Positions 8,226-13,728 of a stretch of 13,728 nt of DNA are shown piece by piece. Position numbers and translations under genes: made by a program. The stretch spans positions 1 through 13,728 of the forward strand of contig JAFABA010000117.1 of assembly GCA_023426265.1 (NCBI GenBank), written 5' to 3'. Under the pieces are notes generated by a model that saw only the letters and a list, made by a program, of their open reading frames with translations, did not search any database and had not been told where the DNA came from. How positions within the stretch are numbered: the stretch's first letter is position 1; each line of letters starts with the position of its first letter. Source of the stretch: Bacillota bacterium (lineage in GTDB: Bacteria > Bacillota > Clostridia > Christensenellales > CAG-138).

Positions 8226-8387
8226 TTAAGGCAAGCGGGGCGAACCCCTACGCCTCAAAGTTGCTGATTTGGCGCATTTTTTTGTCATCGTCAGTCGCCA
8301 TAGCGCCAACGGCGAGCGTCGGCAGCGCAACAATGGCGTGCCTTAACCGCCCTCAGGACCGCAGGGGTTCCATTCCCCTTGCCTTAA
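8226..8387. repeat. Nested inverted-repeat element in the murB leader
   Basis: A 162-bp segment whose ends are perfect 10-bp inverted repeats, TTAAGGCAAG (8226-8235) and CTTGCCTTAA (8378-8387). Further complementary blocks nest inside in order: 8243-8249 with 8363-8369 (7 bp), 8250-8254 with 8335-8339 (5 bp), 8260-8264 with 8327-8331 (5 bp) and 8269-8275 with 8303-8309 (7 bp). This predicts one long branched hairpin in DNA or RNA. It carries no ORF. It could be a dispersed MITE-like repeat ending in TTAA, or a structured 5' leader of the murB operon; the sequence alone does not decide. The block TTAAGGC recurs in the same leader near 8341-8347 (read on the minus strand). Confidence 0.7.
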
Positions 8388-8441
8388 CCGCGCGGCTTGC
8401 CTGCCCGAAAATTTGGGCATAGTAAGCCTTATAACATGTTT

Positions 8442-8470
8442 ATTCTATCGCACTTGCTTGCTTTGTGCAA
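8442..8470 (-). promoter_or_regulatory. Candidate sigma-A promoter for the murB-glmM operon
   Basis: Read leftward, TTGCAC (8465-8470) and TAGAAT (8442-8447) are separated by exactly 17 bp. The -10 box matches 5 of 6 consensus bases but the -35 box only 3 of 6. Transcription would begin near 8435 and give a leader of about 218 nt ahead of murB, containing the inverted-repeat element at 8226-8387. A second possible -10 (TG-n-TATAAG, extended type) lies just downstream around 8430. No other plausible promoter is visible inside the packed operon. Inference from motif matching only. Confidence 0.35.
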
Positions 8471-8802
8471 TCTTACCGGGGCGCTGCCGCCTCTTTATCG
8501 GCGGATTTCAGGCATGCAAATACTGGTTCTACTGTTTCAGGGCCGCTAACAAACATATGCGCATTCCGGGAAAAGAGTACGGAATTGGATTTTTATGAGT
8601 TGCTTTTGCTCTGCCCGCTTCCCGGGCGCATGTTTAATGCAAGTCCATCCGGCAGTAGAAGCGCAGCGGATTCCCCGGGAAATAATCTGCAAAGTTCTGT
8701 CATTTTCTCAAATAACTATATATTATCTATTCTTACCGGTATGCTATCATTCTGCAAGTACGAACGATATACTTGTATACACGCATGGATATTCGCAATA
8801 TT

Positions 8803-8818
8803 CTGCATGAGCATGCAG
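8803..8818. promoter_or_regulatory. Palindrome upstream of iorA, possible operator
   Basis: CTGCATG (8803-8809) and CATGCAG (8812-8818) form a perfect 7-bp inverted repeat around a 2-bp centre, 53 nt before the iorA start. The short spacer and position in the AT-rich upstream zone suit a dimeric regulator binding site better than an RNA hairpin. No T-run follows, so it is not a terminator. The regulator is unknown; inference only. Confidence 0.35.
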
Positions 8819-8870
8819 TTGCGGTTTATATTTCCACCCTGTTTCATTTCACTCTGGATGGAGGAAAACA

Positions 8871-10598
8871 ATGAAAGAGCTTTTGCTAGGCAACGAAGCG
8901 ATCGCCCGCGGCGTATACGAAGCGGGCGCGCGCGTCACGTCCGCCTACCCCGGAACGCCCAGCACCGAAATCAACGAGGCCGTCGCCGGTTACGATTGCA
9001 TCTATTCCGAATGGGCGCCCAACGAAAAGGTCGCCGTGGAGGTCGCGTTCGGCGCATCCCTGGGCGGCGCGCGCAGCATGGCCTGCATGAAACATGTTGG
9101 CCTCAACGTCGCGGCGGACCCGCTGTTCACCTCCTCCTATACGGGTGTCAACGCGGGCATGGTTATCGTGGTGGCGGATGATCCGGGCATGCATTCCTCC
9201 CAGGACGAGCAGGATACCCGCATGCTCTGCCGCGCCGCGCACGTACCCGTGCTGGACCCTTCCAACTCCCAGGAATGCAAGGACTTTACGAAGCTCGCGT
9301 TTGAATTGAGCGAAACATACGATACCCCCGTCGTCGTCCGTGTGACGACGCGCATCGCCCACGCCCGCTCGGCTGTGGAGCTTCTTGACCGGGAAGAGCG
9401 GGAGCTTTTGCCCTATGTGAAGCAGCCAGAAAAATACCTGACCGTTCCTTCCAACATGCAAAAGCGGCACGTTTTTGTGGAAGCGCGGGAAAAACGCCTT
9501 GCAATTGACGCATGTACGCTGCCCGTCAACCGCATCGAATGGGCGGATAAGAACATCGGCGTGATCACGAGCGGCGCGGCCTACAACTATGTAAAAGAAG
9601 CGCTGCCTGAGGCTTCCATATTGAAGCTTGGGCTCGCTTACCCGCTGCCCGAAGCGCTCATTCGCGAATTTGCCGCGGGCATTGATACGCTCTATGTGGT
9701 AGAGGATATGGAGCCGTTCTTTGAGGACGCCATAAAAGCCATGGGTGTCTCCTGCTCGGGCAAGGATAAAACCGGCGTGCAGGGCGAGCTGTTTGTAAGG
9801 AAAATCGCGGCAAGATTTGCGGGCGCCCCCGAGCCGGGCCCTTCACAGACCGAGGATGTCCCCGTAAGGCCGCCGGTCCTATGCCCCGGCTGCCCGCACC
9901 GCGGATTGTTCTATGTGCTGAACAAACTCAAGCTGACCGTCCATTCGGATATCGGCTGTTATTCTTTGGGCGCAAATGCGCCTCTTTCCGCCGCGGACTC
10001 CTGCCTGTGCATGGGGGCCAGCATCGGCATGGCGCACGGCATGGAAAAAGCGCGCGGGCGGGAAAGCGCGAAAAAGATGGTGGGGGTGCTGGGGGACAGC
10101 ACATTTGCCCACAGCGGCATGACGGGCCTATTGAACATGGTCTACAACCAGTCCGTCGGCACCATCATCATCGCGGACAATGCCATCACCGGCATGACGG
10201 GGCACCAGAACAACCCCGTCAACGGCCTCGATATCCACGGCAAAACCGCCCCACAGCTGAATTTGGAAAAGTTCTGCGAGGCGCTGGGCGTAAAGCATGT
10301 AACAGTCGTAGATCCCTTTGACGTGAAGCTCTTGGAAAAGACGCTGCGCGAGGAAACCGCGCGCGAGGAGCTTTCCGTTATCATCGCCCGGAGGCCCTGC
10401 GCACTCATCATCAAGCCGACCAAGGTCAAATACTTCAGCGACCCCGCAAAGTGCAAGAACTGCGGCATGTGCATGAAAATCGGCTGCCCTGCCATCAACA
10501 AGACGCCGACAGGCGTATGGGTGGACCCCACGCAGTGCGTGGGCTGCGGGCTGTGCGCCAAAGTTTGCCCGTTCGGCGCGCTTGGGCCGGTTGAATAA
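8871..10598 (+). CDS. iorA: Indolepyruvate:ferredoxin oxidoreductase, alpha subunit
   Basis: Thiamine diphosphate enzyme of anaerobes that oxidatively decarboxylates aryl pyruvates from Trp, Phe and Tyr transamination to aryl-acyl-CoA, reducing ferredoxin. The 575 residues run as follows: N-terminal pyrimidine-binding domain with GNEAIARG and AYPGTPSTE (25-33); linker domain; CPGCPHRGLFY (338-348); TPP-binding GDSTF (408-412) with Asn437; and two C-terminal 4Fe-4S sites. The first has Cys528, Cys531, Cys534 and Cys539 with the CxxCxxCxxxxCP spacing typical of IorA. The second has Cys556, Cys559, Cys562 and Cys566 with standard ferredoxin spacing. GGAGG lies 6 nt before the ATG. The subunit is complete and no cofactor residue is missing. 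The partner gene iorB follows after an unusually long 256-nt gap. Confidence 0.96.
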   Translation: MKELLLGNEAIARGVYEAGARVTSAYPGTPSTEINEAVAGYDCIYSEWAPNEKVAVEVAFGASLGGARSMACMKHVGLNVAADPLFTSSYTGVNAGMVIVVADDPGMHSSQDEQDTRMLCRAAHVPVLDPSNSQECKDFTKLAFELSETYDTPVVVRVTTRIAHARSAVELLDREERELLPYVKQPEKYLTVPSNMQKRHVFVEAREKRLAIDACTLPVNRIEWADKNIGVITSGAAYNYVKEALPEASILKLGLAYPLPEALIREFAAGIDTLYVVEDMEPFFEDAIKAMGVSCSGKDKTGVQGELFVRKIAARFAGAPEPGPSQTEDVPVRPPVLCPGCPHRGLFYVLNKLKLTVHSDIGCYSLGANAPLSAADSCLCMGASIGMAHGMEKARGRESAKKMVGVLGDSTFAHSGMTGLLNMVYNQSVGTIIIADNAITGMTGHQNNPVNGLDIHGKTAPQLNLEKFCEALGVKHVTVVDPFDVKLLEKTLREETAREELSVIIARRPCALIIKPTKVKYFSDPAKCKNCGMCMKIGCPAINKTPTGVWVDPTQCVGCGLCAKVCPFGALGPVE

Positions 10599-10640
10599 TA
10601 ACCGCCAAGCCCACAGTGGGGGATCGCAGCAGAGGTACCG

Positions 10641-10824
10641 GGGTTCTAAAATCGATTCACCGGATCGATTTTCGCCCTTCGGGCAACGAACCCGCTTCCC
10701 TGCGGGAAGCCACCTTCAATCAAATCTGACGGCATGCGCGTCAGATTTGCGGAAAAAAGTGCGTGAAAGCGCATTTTTAACCCACGGGAAACCCGCTGAT
10801 AAAGTCCGCAGGACTTTTCAGCGG
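10641..10824. repeat. Consecutive hairpin array between iorA and iorB
   Basis: About 184 nt of nearly continuous stem-loops. A closing stem 641-646/688-693 (offsets from 10000) encloses 10648-10658/10662-10672 (AAAATCGAT arms) and 10674-10677/10681-10684. Then come 10694-10700/10704-10710, 10721-10731/10739-10749 (11 bp perfect), 10754-10763/10770-10778 (one bulge) and 10793-10807/10811-10824 (14 bp, one bulge). None is followed by a clear T-run except the A/T-flanked hairpin at 10754-10778, so most are not classic terminators. The region has no convincing ORF. It may be composite dispersed repeats, an mRNA stability or attenuation element, or both. The 10599-10640 and 10825-10854 flanks hold nothing more than the iorB ribosome binding site. 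Confidence 0.75.
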
Positions 10825-10854
10825 CCATTTAGACAGGACGGAGGCTAACTCTTT

Positions 10855-11439
10855 ATGATAGGAATTGTGATCGTCGGCGTGGGCGGGCAGGGAACGCTGC
10901 TCGCCAGCAAAATCCTGGGCCATATTGCGCTGCAGCATGGCTATGATGTGCGGGTGAGCGAAGTGCACGGTATGAGTCAGCGTGGCGGAAGCGTGGTGAC
11001 ATACGTGCGCATGAGCGATACGGAGCCGGTGTACTCCACTTTGGTCGAGCAGGAACAGGCGGACGTCGTGCTCGCGTTTGAAAAGCTGGAGGCGCTGCGC
11101 GCGCTGCCGTATGTGAAGCCGGTGACGGGAACCGTCATCGTCAACACACAGCAGATCCTGCCCATGCCGGTGATTACGGGGTCGGCCGTGTACCCGGATG
11201 ATGCGGTTTCGCGCATCGAAGCTGCCGCTCCGCACACCGTAGCGCTTGACGCCACGGCAATCGCAACGGAATGCGGCACGCACAGGGCGGCGAACGTAGT
11301 GCTGCTGGGCGTGCTGGCAAAAAAACTCCCCTTTTCGCGGGAAGCCTGGATGGAGGCGCTTTCGGCTACCGTGAAGCCGCAGTTTTTAGAAATCAACAAA
11401 GCCGCGTTCGACAAAGGATATGCCTACGCCGGGGACTAG
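10855..11439 (+). CDS. iorB: Indolepyruvate:ferredoxin oxidoreductase, beta subunit
   Basis: Small subunit of the same complex, corresponding to the gamma domain of pyruvate:ferredoxin oxidoreductases. The 194 residues begin with IVIVGVGGQGTLLASKIL, where GVGGQG is at 8-13. The family's SEVHGMSQRGGSV lies at 35-47, next to the substrate/CoA side in the related enzymes, and the C-terminal part is mixed alpha/beta without Fe-S cysteines, as expected. GGAGG (10840-10844) precedes the ATG by 10 nt. The gene should act only together with IorA. Because a hairpin array separates the two, equal expression cannot be taken for granted. It ends at a strong terminator. Confidence 0.95.
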   Translation: MIGIVIVGVGGQGTLLASKILGHIALQHGYDVRVSEVHGMSQRGGSVVTYVRMSDTEPVYSTLVEQEQADVVLAFEKLEALRALPYVKPVTGTVIVNTQQILPMPVITGSAVYPDDAVSRIEAAAPHTVALDATAIATECGTHRAANVVLLGVLAKKLPFSREAWMEALSATVKPQFLEINKAAFDKGYAYAGD

Positions 11440-11466
11440 CAGCCTTTCTCCGGCGGAATAACGATT

Positions 11467-11500
11467 AAATGACGCATGCTTTTGTATGCGTCATTTTTCT
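11467..11500 (+). terminator. Intrinsic terminator of iorAB
   Basis: An 11-bp perfect stem, AAATGACGCAT (11467-11477) with ATGCGTCATTT (11486-11496), has an 8-nt loop and a T-rich tail, 27 nt after the iorB stop codon. Confidence 0.9.
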
Positions 11501-11504
11501 TGCA

Positions 11505-11535
11505 TGTTATACTGGATGGAAGCTGCCGTCCATCC
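11505..11535 (+). promoter_or_regulatory. Extended -10 promoter and leader hairpin of the hydrolase gene
   Basis: TGTTATACT contains an extended -10 (TG, one base, TATACT at 11508-11513), right after the iorB terminator. No good -35 is present at 17 bp, which extended -10 promoters tolerate. A 7-bp inverted repeat, GGATGGA (11514-11520) with TCCATCC (11529-11535), lies at the expected transcription start. It could act as an operator or a 5' mRNA hairpin. Motif-based inference. Confidence 0.4.
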
Positions 11536-11566
11536 ATATTTCATGTAACCGGGAGGCGTTGAGCAA

Positions 11567-12469
11567 ATGGGAGTTAAAAGCTACTTTGTCAATCAGATGT
11601 TCAAGAGCTGGGAAAAAAGGGACACGGCTGCTCTTTCCTCCCAGCCGCTTCCCTGCGGCGTCACCGCGCTATGCGATATCCCGTATATGGATGACGGGGA
11701 AACGGGCCATATGCTGGATATCTATTATCCGGAAGCGGCGGAAGAAAAGCTGCCCGTTATCATCGACATCCACGGCGGCGGTTTTTTATATGGGGACAAA
11801 GCGCTCAATCGGCTGCTCGGATACCACCTTGCAAAACGGGGCTATGTTGTGTTCAGCCTGAATTACCGGCTTGCGTCGGACGATGTGAAAGTGCCGGGCC
11901 AGGTTCAGGATATCATGTGGGCGCTGCGCTTTATACAGGATCATCTCGAAGACTACCCCACGGACGCAAACCAAGCGTTCCTGATGGGCGAATCGGCGGG
12001 CGGCGTGCTCGCCGTTATGGCGGCGTTGCTGTTAAAAAGCCCGCGGCTAATGCAACTGTTCGATACGCCGGAAGCCAGCCTGAACATCAAGGCCTTGGCA
12101 GTTTTTTCCGGGATGATGCGCTTTGACCGGCCTTCTATCGGATACTGGGGCATGCGCTCCATGTGCTTTGAGAAAGGATACCAAAAGCAGGATACCTACC
12201 GGAACATGATTTTTGATAAACTTTCGGAAATGGCCATTCTTCCGCCCGTTTTTCTTTCCACCAGCCAGGAAGACGAGTTGCGGGATATGACGCTGGATTT
12301 TGAGCGGACGCTTCAAAAAAACGGGATTCCATATCAGCTCAAATATTTGCAAAAAGAAAAAAACAAAAAGCTTGGGCATCTGTTCGCTATCCTGCATCCG
12401 AATTATGAGGAAAGCGTTGAGTTGATCGGGGAGATGCTTGCGTTTTTCACAAAGCATAGCCGCCTATAA
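11567..12469 (+). CDS. Alpha/beta-hydrolase, esterase/lipase family
   Basis: Cytoplasmic serine hydrolase of the carboxylesterase/hormone-sensitive lipase type; the natural substrate is unknown. The 300 residues show the oxyanion-hole motif HGGGF (69-73), the nucleophile elbow GESAGG (141-146) with Ser143, a probable acid residue in STSQEDELRD (Asp236 most likely), and the catalytic His271 in LGHLF. The LDIYYPE segment (50-56) before the first core strand is common in this family. There is no signal peptide or membrane helix. GGGAGG (11551-11556) lies 10 nt before the ATG. The gene stands alone between its own promoter and terminator, so context gives no clue to function. Short-chain acyl ester or acetyl-xylan-like hydrolysis is possible, but that is inference. 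Confidence 0.88.
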   Translation: MGVKSYFVNQMFKSWEKRDTAALSSQPLPCGVTALCDIPYMDDGETGHMLDIYYPEAAEEKLPVIIDIHGGGFLYGDKALNRLLGYHLAKRGYVVFSLNYRLASDDVKVPGQVQDIMWALRFIQDHLEDYPTDANQAFLMGESAGGVLAVMAALLLKSPRLMQLFDTPEASLNIKALAVFSGMMRFDRPSIGYWGMRSMCFEKGYQKQDTYRNMIFDKLSEMAILPPVFLSTSQEDELRDMTLDFERTLQKNGIPYQLKYLQKEKNKKLGHLFAILHPNYEESVELIGEMLAFFTKHSRL

Positions 12470-12518
12470 CTTCAAATTTGCACTTTTCTGACGAACTGTG
12501 TCCGTATGCATCCTGCAT

Positions 12519-12550
12519 AAGGGCTTTGCAGTTTGTCGAAAGCCCTTTTT
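12519..12550 (+). terminator. Intrinsic terminator of the hydrolase gene
   Basis: A 9-bp stem, AAGGGCTTT (12519-12527) with AAAGCCCTT (12539-12547), has an 11-nt loop and ends in a T5 run (12546-12550), about 50 nt after the stop codon. Its right arm is shared with the hairpin 12538-12545/12574-12581, so the two folds exclude each other. Confidence 0.8.
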
Positions 12551-12647
12551 GGGGTTCGGGGCCGCAGCCCCGGGGGCTTTCAACCGCCGCCAGCGACATG
12601 TGCGGTGGCGGCGGAAAGCATTGCGCCGCAAGGCGCTTTTGCGACAA
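12533..12647. repeat. Multi-hairpin element with inverted ends
   Basis: A 115-bp segment bounded by TTGTCG (12533-12538) and CGACAA (12642-12647). Reading each end inward gives TTGTCGAAAGC and TTGTCGCAAAAGC, an imperfect terminal inverted repeat. Inside are four stems: 12538-12545/12574-12581, 12557-12562/12567-12572 (perfect), 12584-12592/12606-12614 (9 bp perfect) and 12623-12627/12632-12636 (GCAA tetraloop). It is GC-rich and non-coding. The architecture is that of a small non-autonomous repeat (MITE or REP-like), but no second copy is present in this window to prove dispersal. Confidence 0.65.
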
Positions 12648-12650
12648 TAA

Positions 12651-12681
12651 AAAGCCCGTATGCATCCTGCATACGGGCTTT
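12651..12681. terminator. Strong bidirectional intrinsic terminator
   Basis: A 14-bp perfect stem, AAAGCCCGTATGCA (12651-12664) with TGCATACGGGCTTT (12668-12681), closes on a 3-nt loop. A-rich sequence lies to the left and T-rich sequence to the right (including a T7 run at 12692-12698), so it can terminate in both directions. It serves the Cys-rich leftward gene that stops at 12701 and backs up the hydrolase terminator. Confidence 0.9.
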
Positions 12682-12700
12682 GGCTTCTTTGTTTTTTTCT

Positions 12701-12976
12701 TCAGCGGGCGCAGGAGCTGTTAAGTATTTCTCTCACTCTCTTGGGGTCGGACGGTAAGTTGCACCATGCAGCTTCCGGGCCGCACTCGGCGACAAAGAGG
12801 GTATCTTCCGGGCATGTAAATTCGCGCAGCGCATCTCTCAACTGTACGCAGCTTTTGCGGGTTTCCACGAGCCAGCAGTTCGTTGCAACCTGTGCGCAGG
12901 GCATGGAACTAAGGCAGCGCAAAAACCCCTCGCTGGGCGAGTCATTCCGGCAGCCAAAACACACAATTTTTGCCAT
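12701..12976 (-). CDS. Small cysteine-rich protein, possible Cas2-like/SinR-family fold
   Basis: 91 codons, not confidently recognised. Ten cysteines (residues 6, 9, 21, 27, 34, 43, 55, 65, 72, 89) make up 11% of the protein; CFGC at 6-9 is a CxxC pair near the N-terminus. From about residue 33 the pattern W-L-V-x-T, then x-L-R-D-A-L, then D-T-L-F-V, then A-A-W, resembles small ferredoxin-fold proteins labelled SinR family, which are structurally related to Cas2. No cas gene or repeat array is nearby. The start at 12976 is chosen over an ATG 11 codons upstream because GGGAGG lies 8 nt before it. It ends just before the bidirectional terminator and is divergent from the gene at 13153. A metal-binding or redox role is suggested by the cysteines only; that is inference. 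Coding status is supported by the ribosome binding site and terminator. Confidence 0.7.
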   Translation of the reverse strand: MAKIVCFGCRNDSPSEGFLRCLSSMPCAQVATNCWLVETRKSCVQLRDALREFTCPEDTLFVAECGPEAAWCNLPSDPKRVREILNSSCAR

Positions 12977-13152
12977 ATGGGTTTCCTCCCGTATTTTGCG
13001 GCGGAGCATATTTTTGTTTGCCGCATTCTAACATCAGTATATGCGGGAGTTTTGGGAATGGGATTGCGCAGAAGCAAAAAATACCGCTCTTCGGCCTAAA
13101 TCCGAAAGGTACTACATACGATACAGTACCTGCTTATTAGGAGGATATGGGC
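12977..13152. promoter_or_regulatory. Divergent promoter region with two inverted repeats
   Basis: This 176-bp spacer lies between two outward-facing genes. TTCGG (13090-13094) pairs with CCGAA (13102-13106), and GGTACT (13109-13114) pairs with AGTACC (13125-13130). Both lie within 65 nt of the rightward start and could be operator half-sites. Possible -10 boxes for the leftward gene are TATACT and TAGAAT around 13025-13045, neither with a convincing -35. AGGAGG at 13139-13144 is the rightward ribosome binding site. Confidence 0.4.
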
Positions 13153-13713
13153 ATGGCTTTTTCGCCAACCTCGTCGCAATATCTGCTTAATCAGGTTGCG
13201 CTTTCCAATTCTATCCGCAGGCTGTGGGTGGACAACAATCAATGGACAAGAGCCCTGATCTACAGCATCCTTTTCAACCAGGACGACCGCGAGGCGCTGA
13301 TTGCGCGCTTAAGGCAAAACGCGGACGACTTTGCCACCATATTCTCGCAGTTTTACGGGCAGCAGGCGGCCGACCAGATCAGGCGGTTTATCAACAGCGA
13401 CCGGGAAGGAACCATTCGCCTGATCGAAGCGTATAAAAGCAACGATGCCCAGGCTATCCACAACGCGCGCGAATCTCTGTATGCGAACGCAAATGATATT
13501 TCCAGCTATCTTTCGCGCATCAACCGATATCTGGATATGCCGACCCTGCAGGCGATGTTTCACGAGATGATCAATTTAATGGAATATGAAACCGCGCTCA
13601 TCCGCGACGGACACTTTGACGAGAGCATCAGGCAGCACGACGAACTGATGAACCAGGCATATAAGCTTTCGGATGAGTTGACGTACGGGATTCTCAAACA
13701 ATTTTCGATCTAA
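13153..13713 (+). CDS. All-helical protein of unknown function, clostridial family sometimes mislabelled acetylglutamate kinase
   Basis: 186 codons. The pattern LW, then WTRALI (about residues 32-37), then DDFATIFSQFYG, then YANANDISSYLSRIN, then GILKQF at the C-terminus matches from memory a family seen in Clostridia and Bacillus and often misannotated as acetylglutamate kinase. It has no amino-acid kinase motif. It looks like an alpha-helical bundle with no signal peptide or membrane segment. I choose 13153 over the ATG at 13147 because AGGAGG (13139-13144) is 8 nt from 13153 but only 2 nt from 13147. In the family as I recall it, several helices carry conserved His (LWxxH, and later xxHL); here those places hold Asn, Asp or Met, so this may be a divergent member. 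Function unknown. The last 15 bases of the window hold nothing. Confidence 0.75.
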   Translation: MAFSPTSSQYLLNQVALSNSIRRLWVDNNQWTRALIYSILFNQDDREALIARLRQNADDFATIFSQFYGQQAADQIRRFINSDREGTIRLIEAYKSNDAQAIHNARESLYANANDISSYLSRINRYLDMPTLQAMFHEMINLMEYETALIRDGHFDESIRQHDELMNQAYKLSDELTYGILKQFSI

Positions 13714-13728
13714 CTGCCGAGCAAGCGG

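Larger units (their letters stand above)
8388..8870. other. Divergent intergenic region, no credible gene
   Basis: This stretch separates the leftward murB operon from rightward iorA. It becomes AT-rich around 8695-8800, unlike the coding DNA on both sides, as expected for a promoter zone. Short open frames here have no ribosome binding site or recognisable motif and I do not call them. Small hairpins occur, for example 8402-8418 and around 8485-8505. I found no T-box, riboswitch or intrinsic terminator. No confident promoter for iorA can be named; TTGTAT at 8773-8778 has only a poor -10 partner. Confidence 0.6.
12503..12682. repeat. 26-bp direct repeat flanking the hairpin element
   Basis: The 26 bases at 12503-12528 recur at 12657-12682 with a single difference (A at 12520, C at 12674). 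Each copy contains the self-complementary core TATGCATCCTGCATA. Together they bracket 128 bp that include the element at 12533-12647. This could be a long target duplication, or a terminator half duplicated by recombination. Only the right copy still has a complete left arm and therefore a full hairpin. Confidence 0.8.

Noticed and set aside
8413..8810. Two short rightward open frames (61 and 71 codons) in the intergenic region
   Set aside because: No Shine-Dalgarno, no recognisable motif, and they lie in the AT-rich promoter zone; I treat them as chance.
8480..8870. T-box or riboswitch upstream of iorA
   Set aside because: I looked for a T-box sequence and a terminator/antiterminator pair and found neither.
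8465..9181. Rightward 238-codon open frame running into iorA
   Set aside because: It overlaps iorA in another frame, has no ribosome binding site, and its second half is arginine-rich shadow translation of GC-rich coding DNA.
10582..10848. 88-codon rightward frame across the iorA-iorB gap
   Set aside because: It starts inside iorA and merely reads through the hairpin array; no ribosome binding site and no protein-like composition.
12447..12665. 72-codon leftward frame over the repeat and terminator region
   Set aside because: Consists of translated hairpins and lacks a ribosome binding site.
12503..12682. CRISPR-like repeat pair near a Cas2-like gene
   Set aside because: Only two copies spaced 128 bp apart, the spacer is a self-folding element, and no cas1 or effector gene is present.

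Overview
The window looks like chromosomal DNA from a GC-rich anaerobic member of the Bacillota (Clostridia in the broad sense). Reasons: strong AAGGAGG-type ribosome binding sites on most genes; a PASTA-domain Ser/Thr kinase paired with a PP2C phosphatase and followed by rsgA and rpe, an arrangement typical of Bacillota; and an oxygen-sensitive indolepyruvate:ferredoxin oxidoreductase. I cannot name the genus from sequence alone. I see no tRNA, rRNA, CRISPR array, phage gene or transposase.

Positions 1-8217 hold one tightly packed leftward operon of eight genes. In transcription order these are murB, rapZ, prpC, prkC, rsgA, rpe, trxB and glmM, with glmM cut by the window edge. Gaps are 44 nt or less, and two junctions are 4-nt ATGA overlaps (rapZ/prpC and prpC/prkC). 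The content is mostly cell envelope and growth control: UDP-MurNAc synthesis (MurB), glucosamine-1-phosphate supply (GlmM), the amino-sugar-linked regulator RapZ/YvcJ, and a muropeptide-sensing kinase with its phosphatase. A ribosome-assembly GTPase, a pentose-phosphate epimerase and a thioredoxin reductase ride along. The layout looks like a fusion of the murB-rapZ locus with the prpC-prkC-rsgA-rpe locus. The usual partners glmR/yvcK, whiA and thiN are absent.

Positions 8218-8870 carry no credible gene. They hold the presumed leader and promoter of the leftward operon, including a 162-bp element of nested inverted repeats, and the upstream region of the divergent iorAB genes. iorA (8871-10598) and iorB (10855-11439) encode the two subunits of indolepyruvate:ferredoxin oxidoreductase. 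They are separated by 256 nt packed with consecutive hairpins, which is odd for two subunits of one enzyme. iorB ends at a good intrinsic terminator.

Positions 11567-12469 encode an alpha/beta-hydrolase (esterase/lipase family) as a single-gene unit. Downstream, 12503-12682 is a compact structured region: a 26-bp near-perfect direct repeat flanks a roughly 115-bp multi-hairpin element, and the right-hand copy sits inside a strong bidirectional terminator. Next comes a small, very cysteine-rich leftward gene (91 codons, 10 Cys). Its C-terminal half recalls the Cas2-like/SinR-family small proteins. Divergent from it is a 186-codon all-helical protein of a clostridial family of unknown function.

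The best candidates for something undescribed are the Cys-rich Cas2/SinR-like protein, the three structured intergenic elements (8226-8387, 10641-10824, 12503-12682), and the merged cell-wall/kinase operon.
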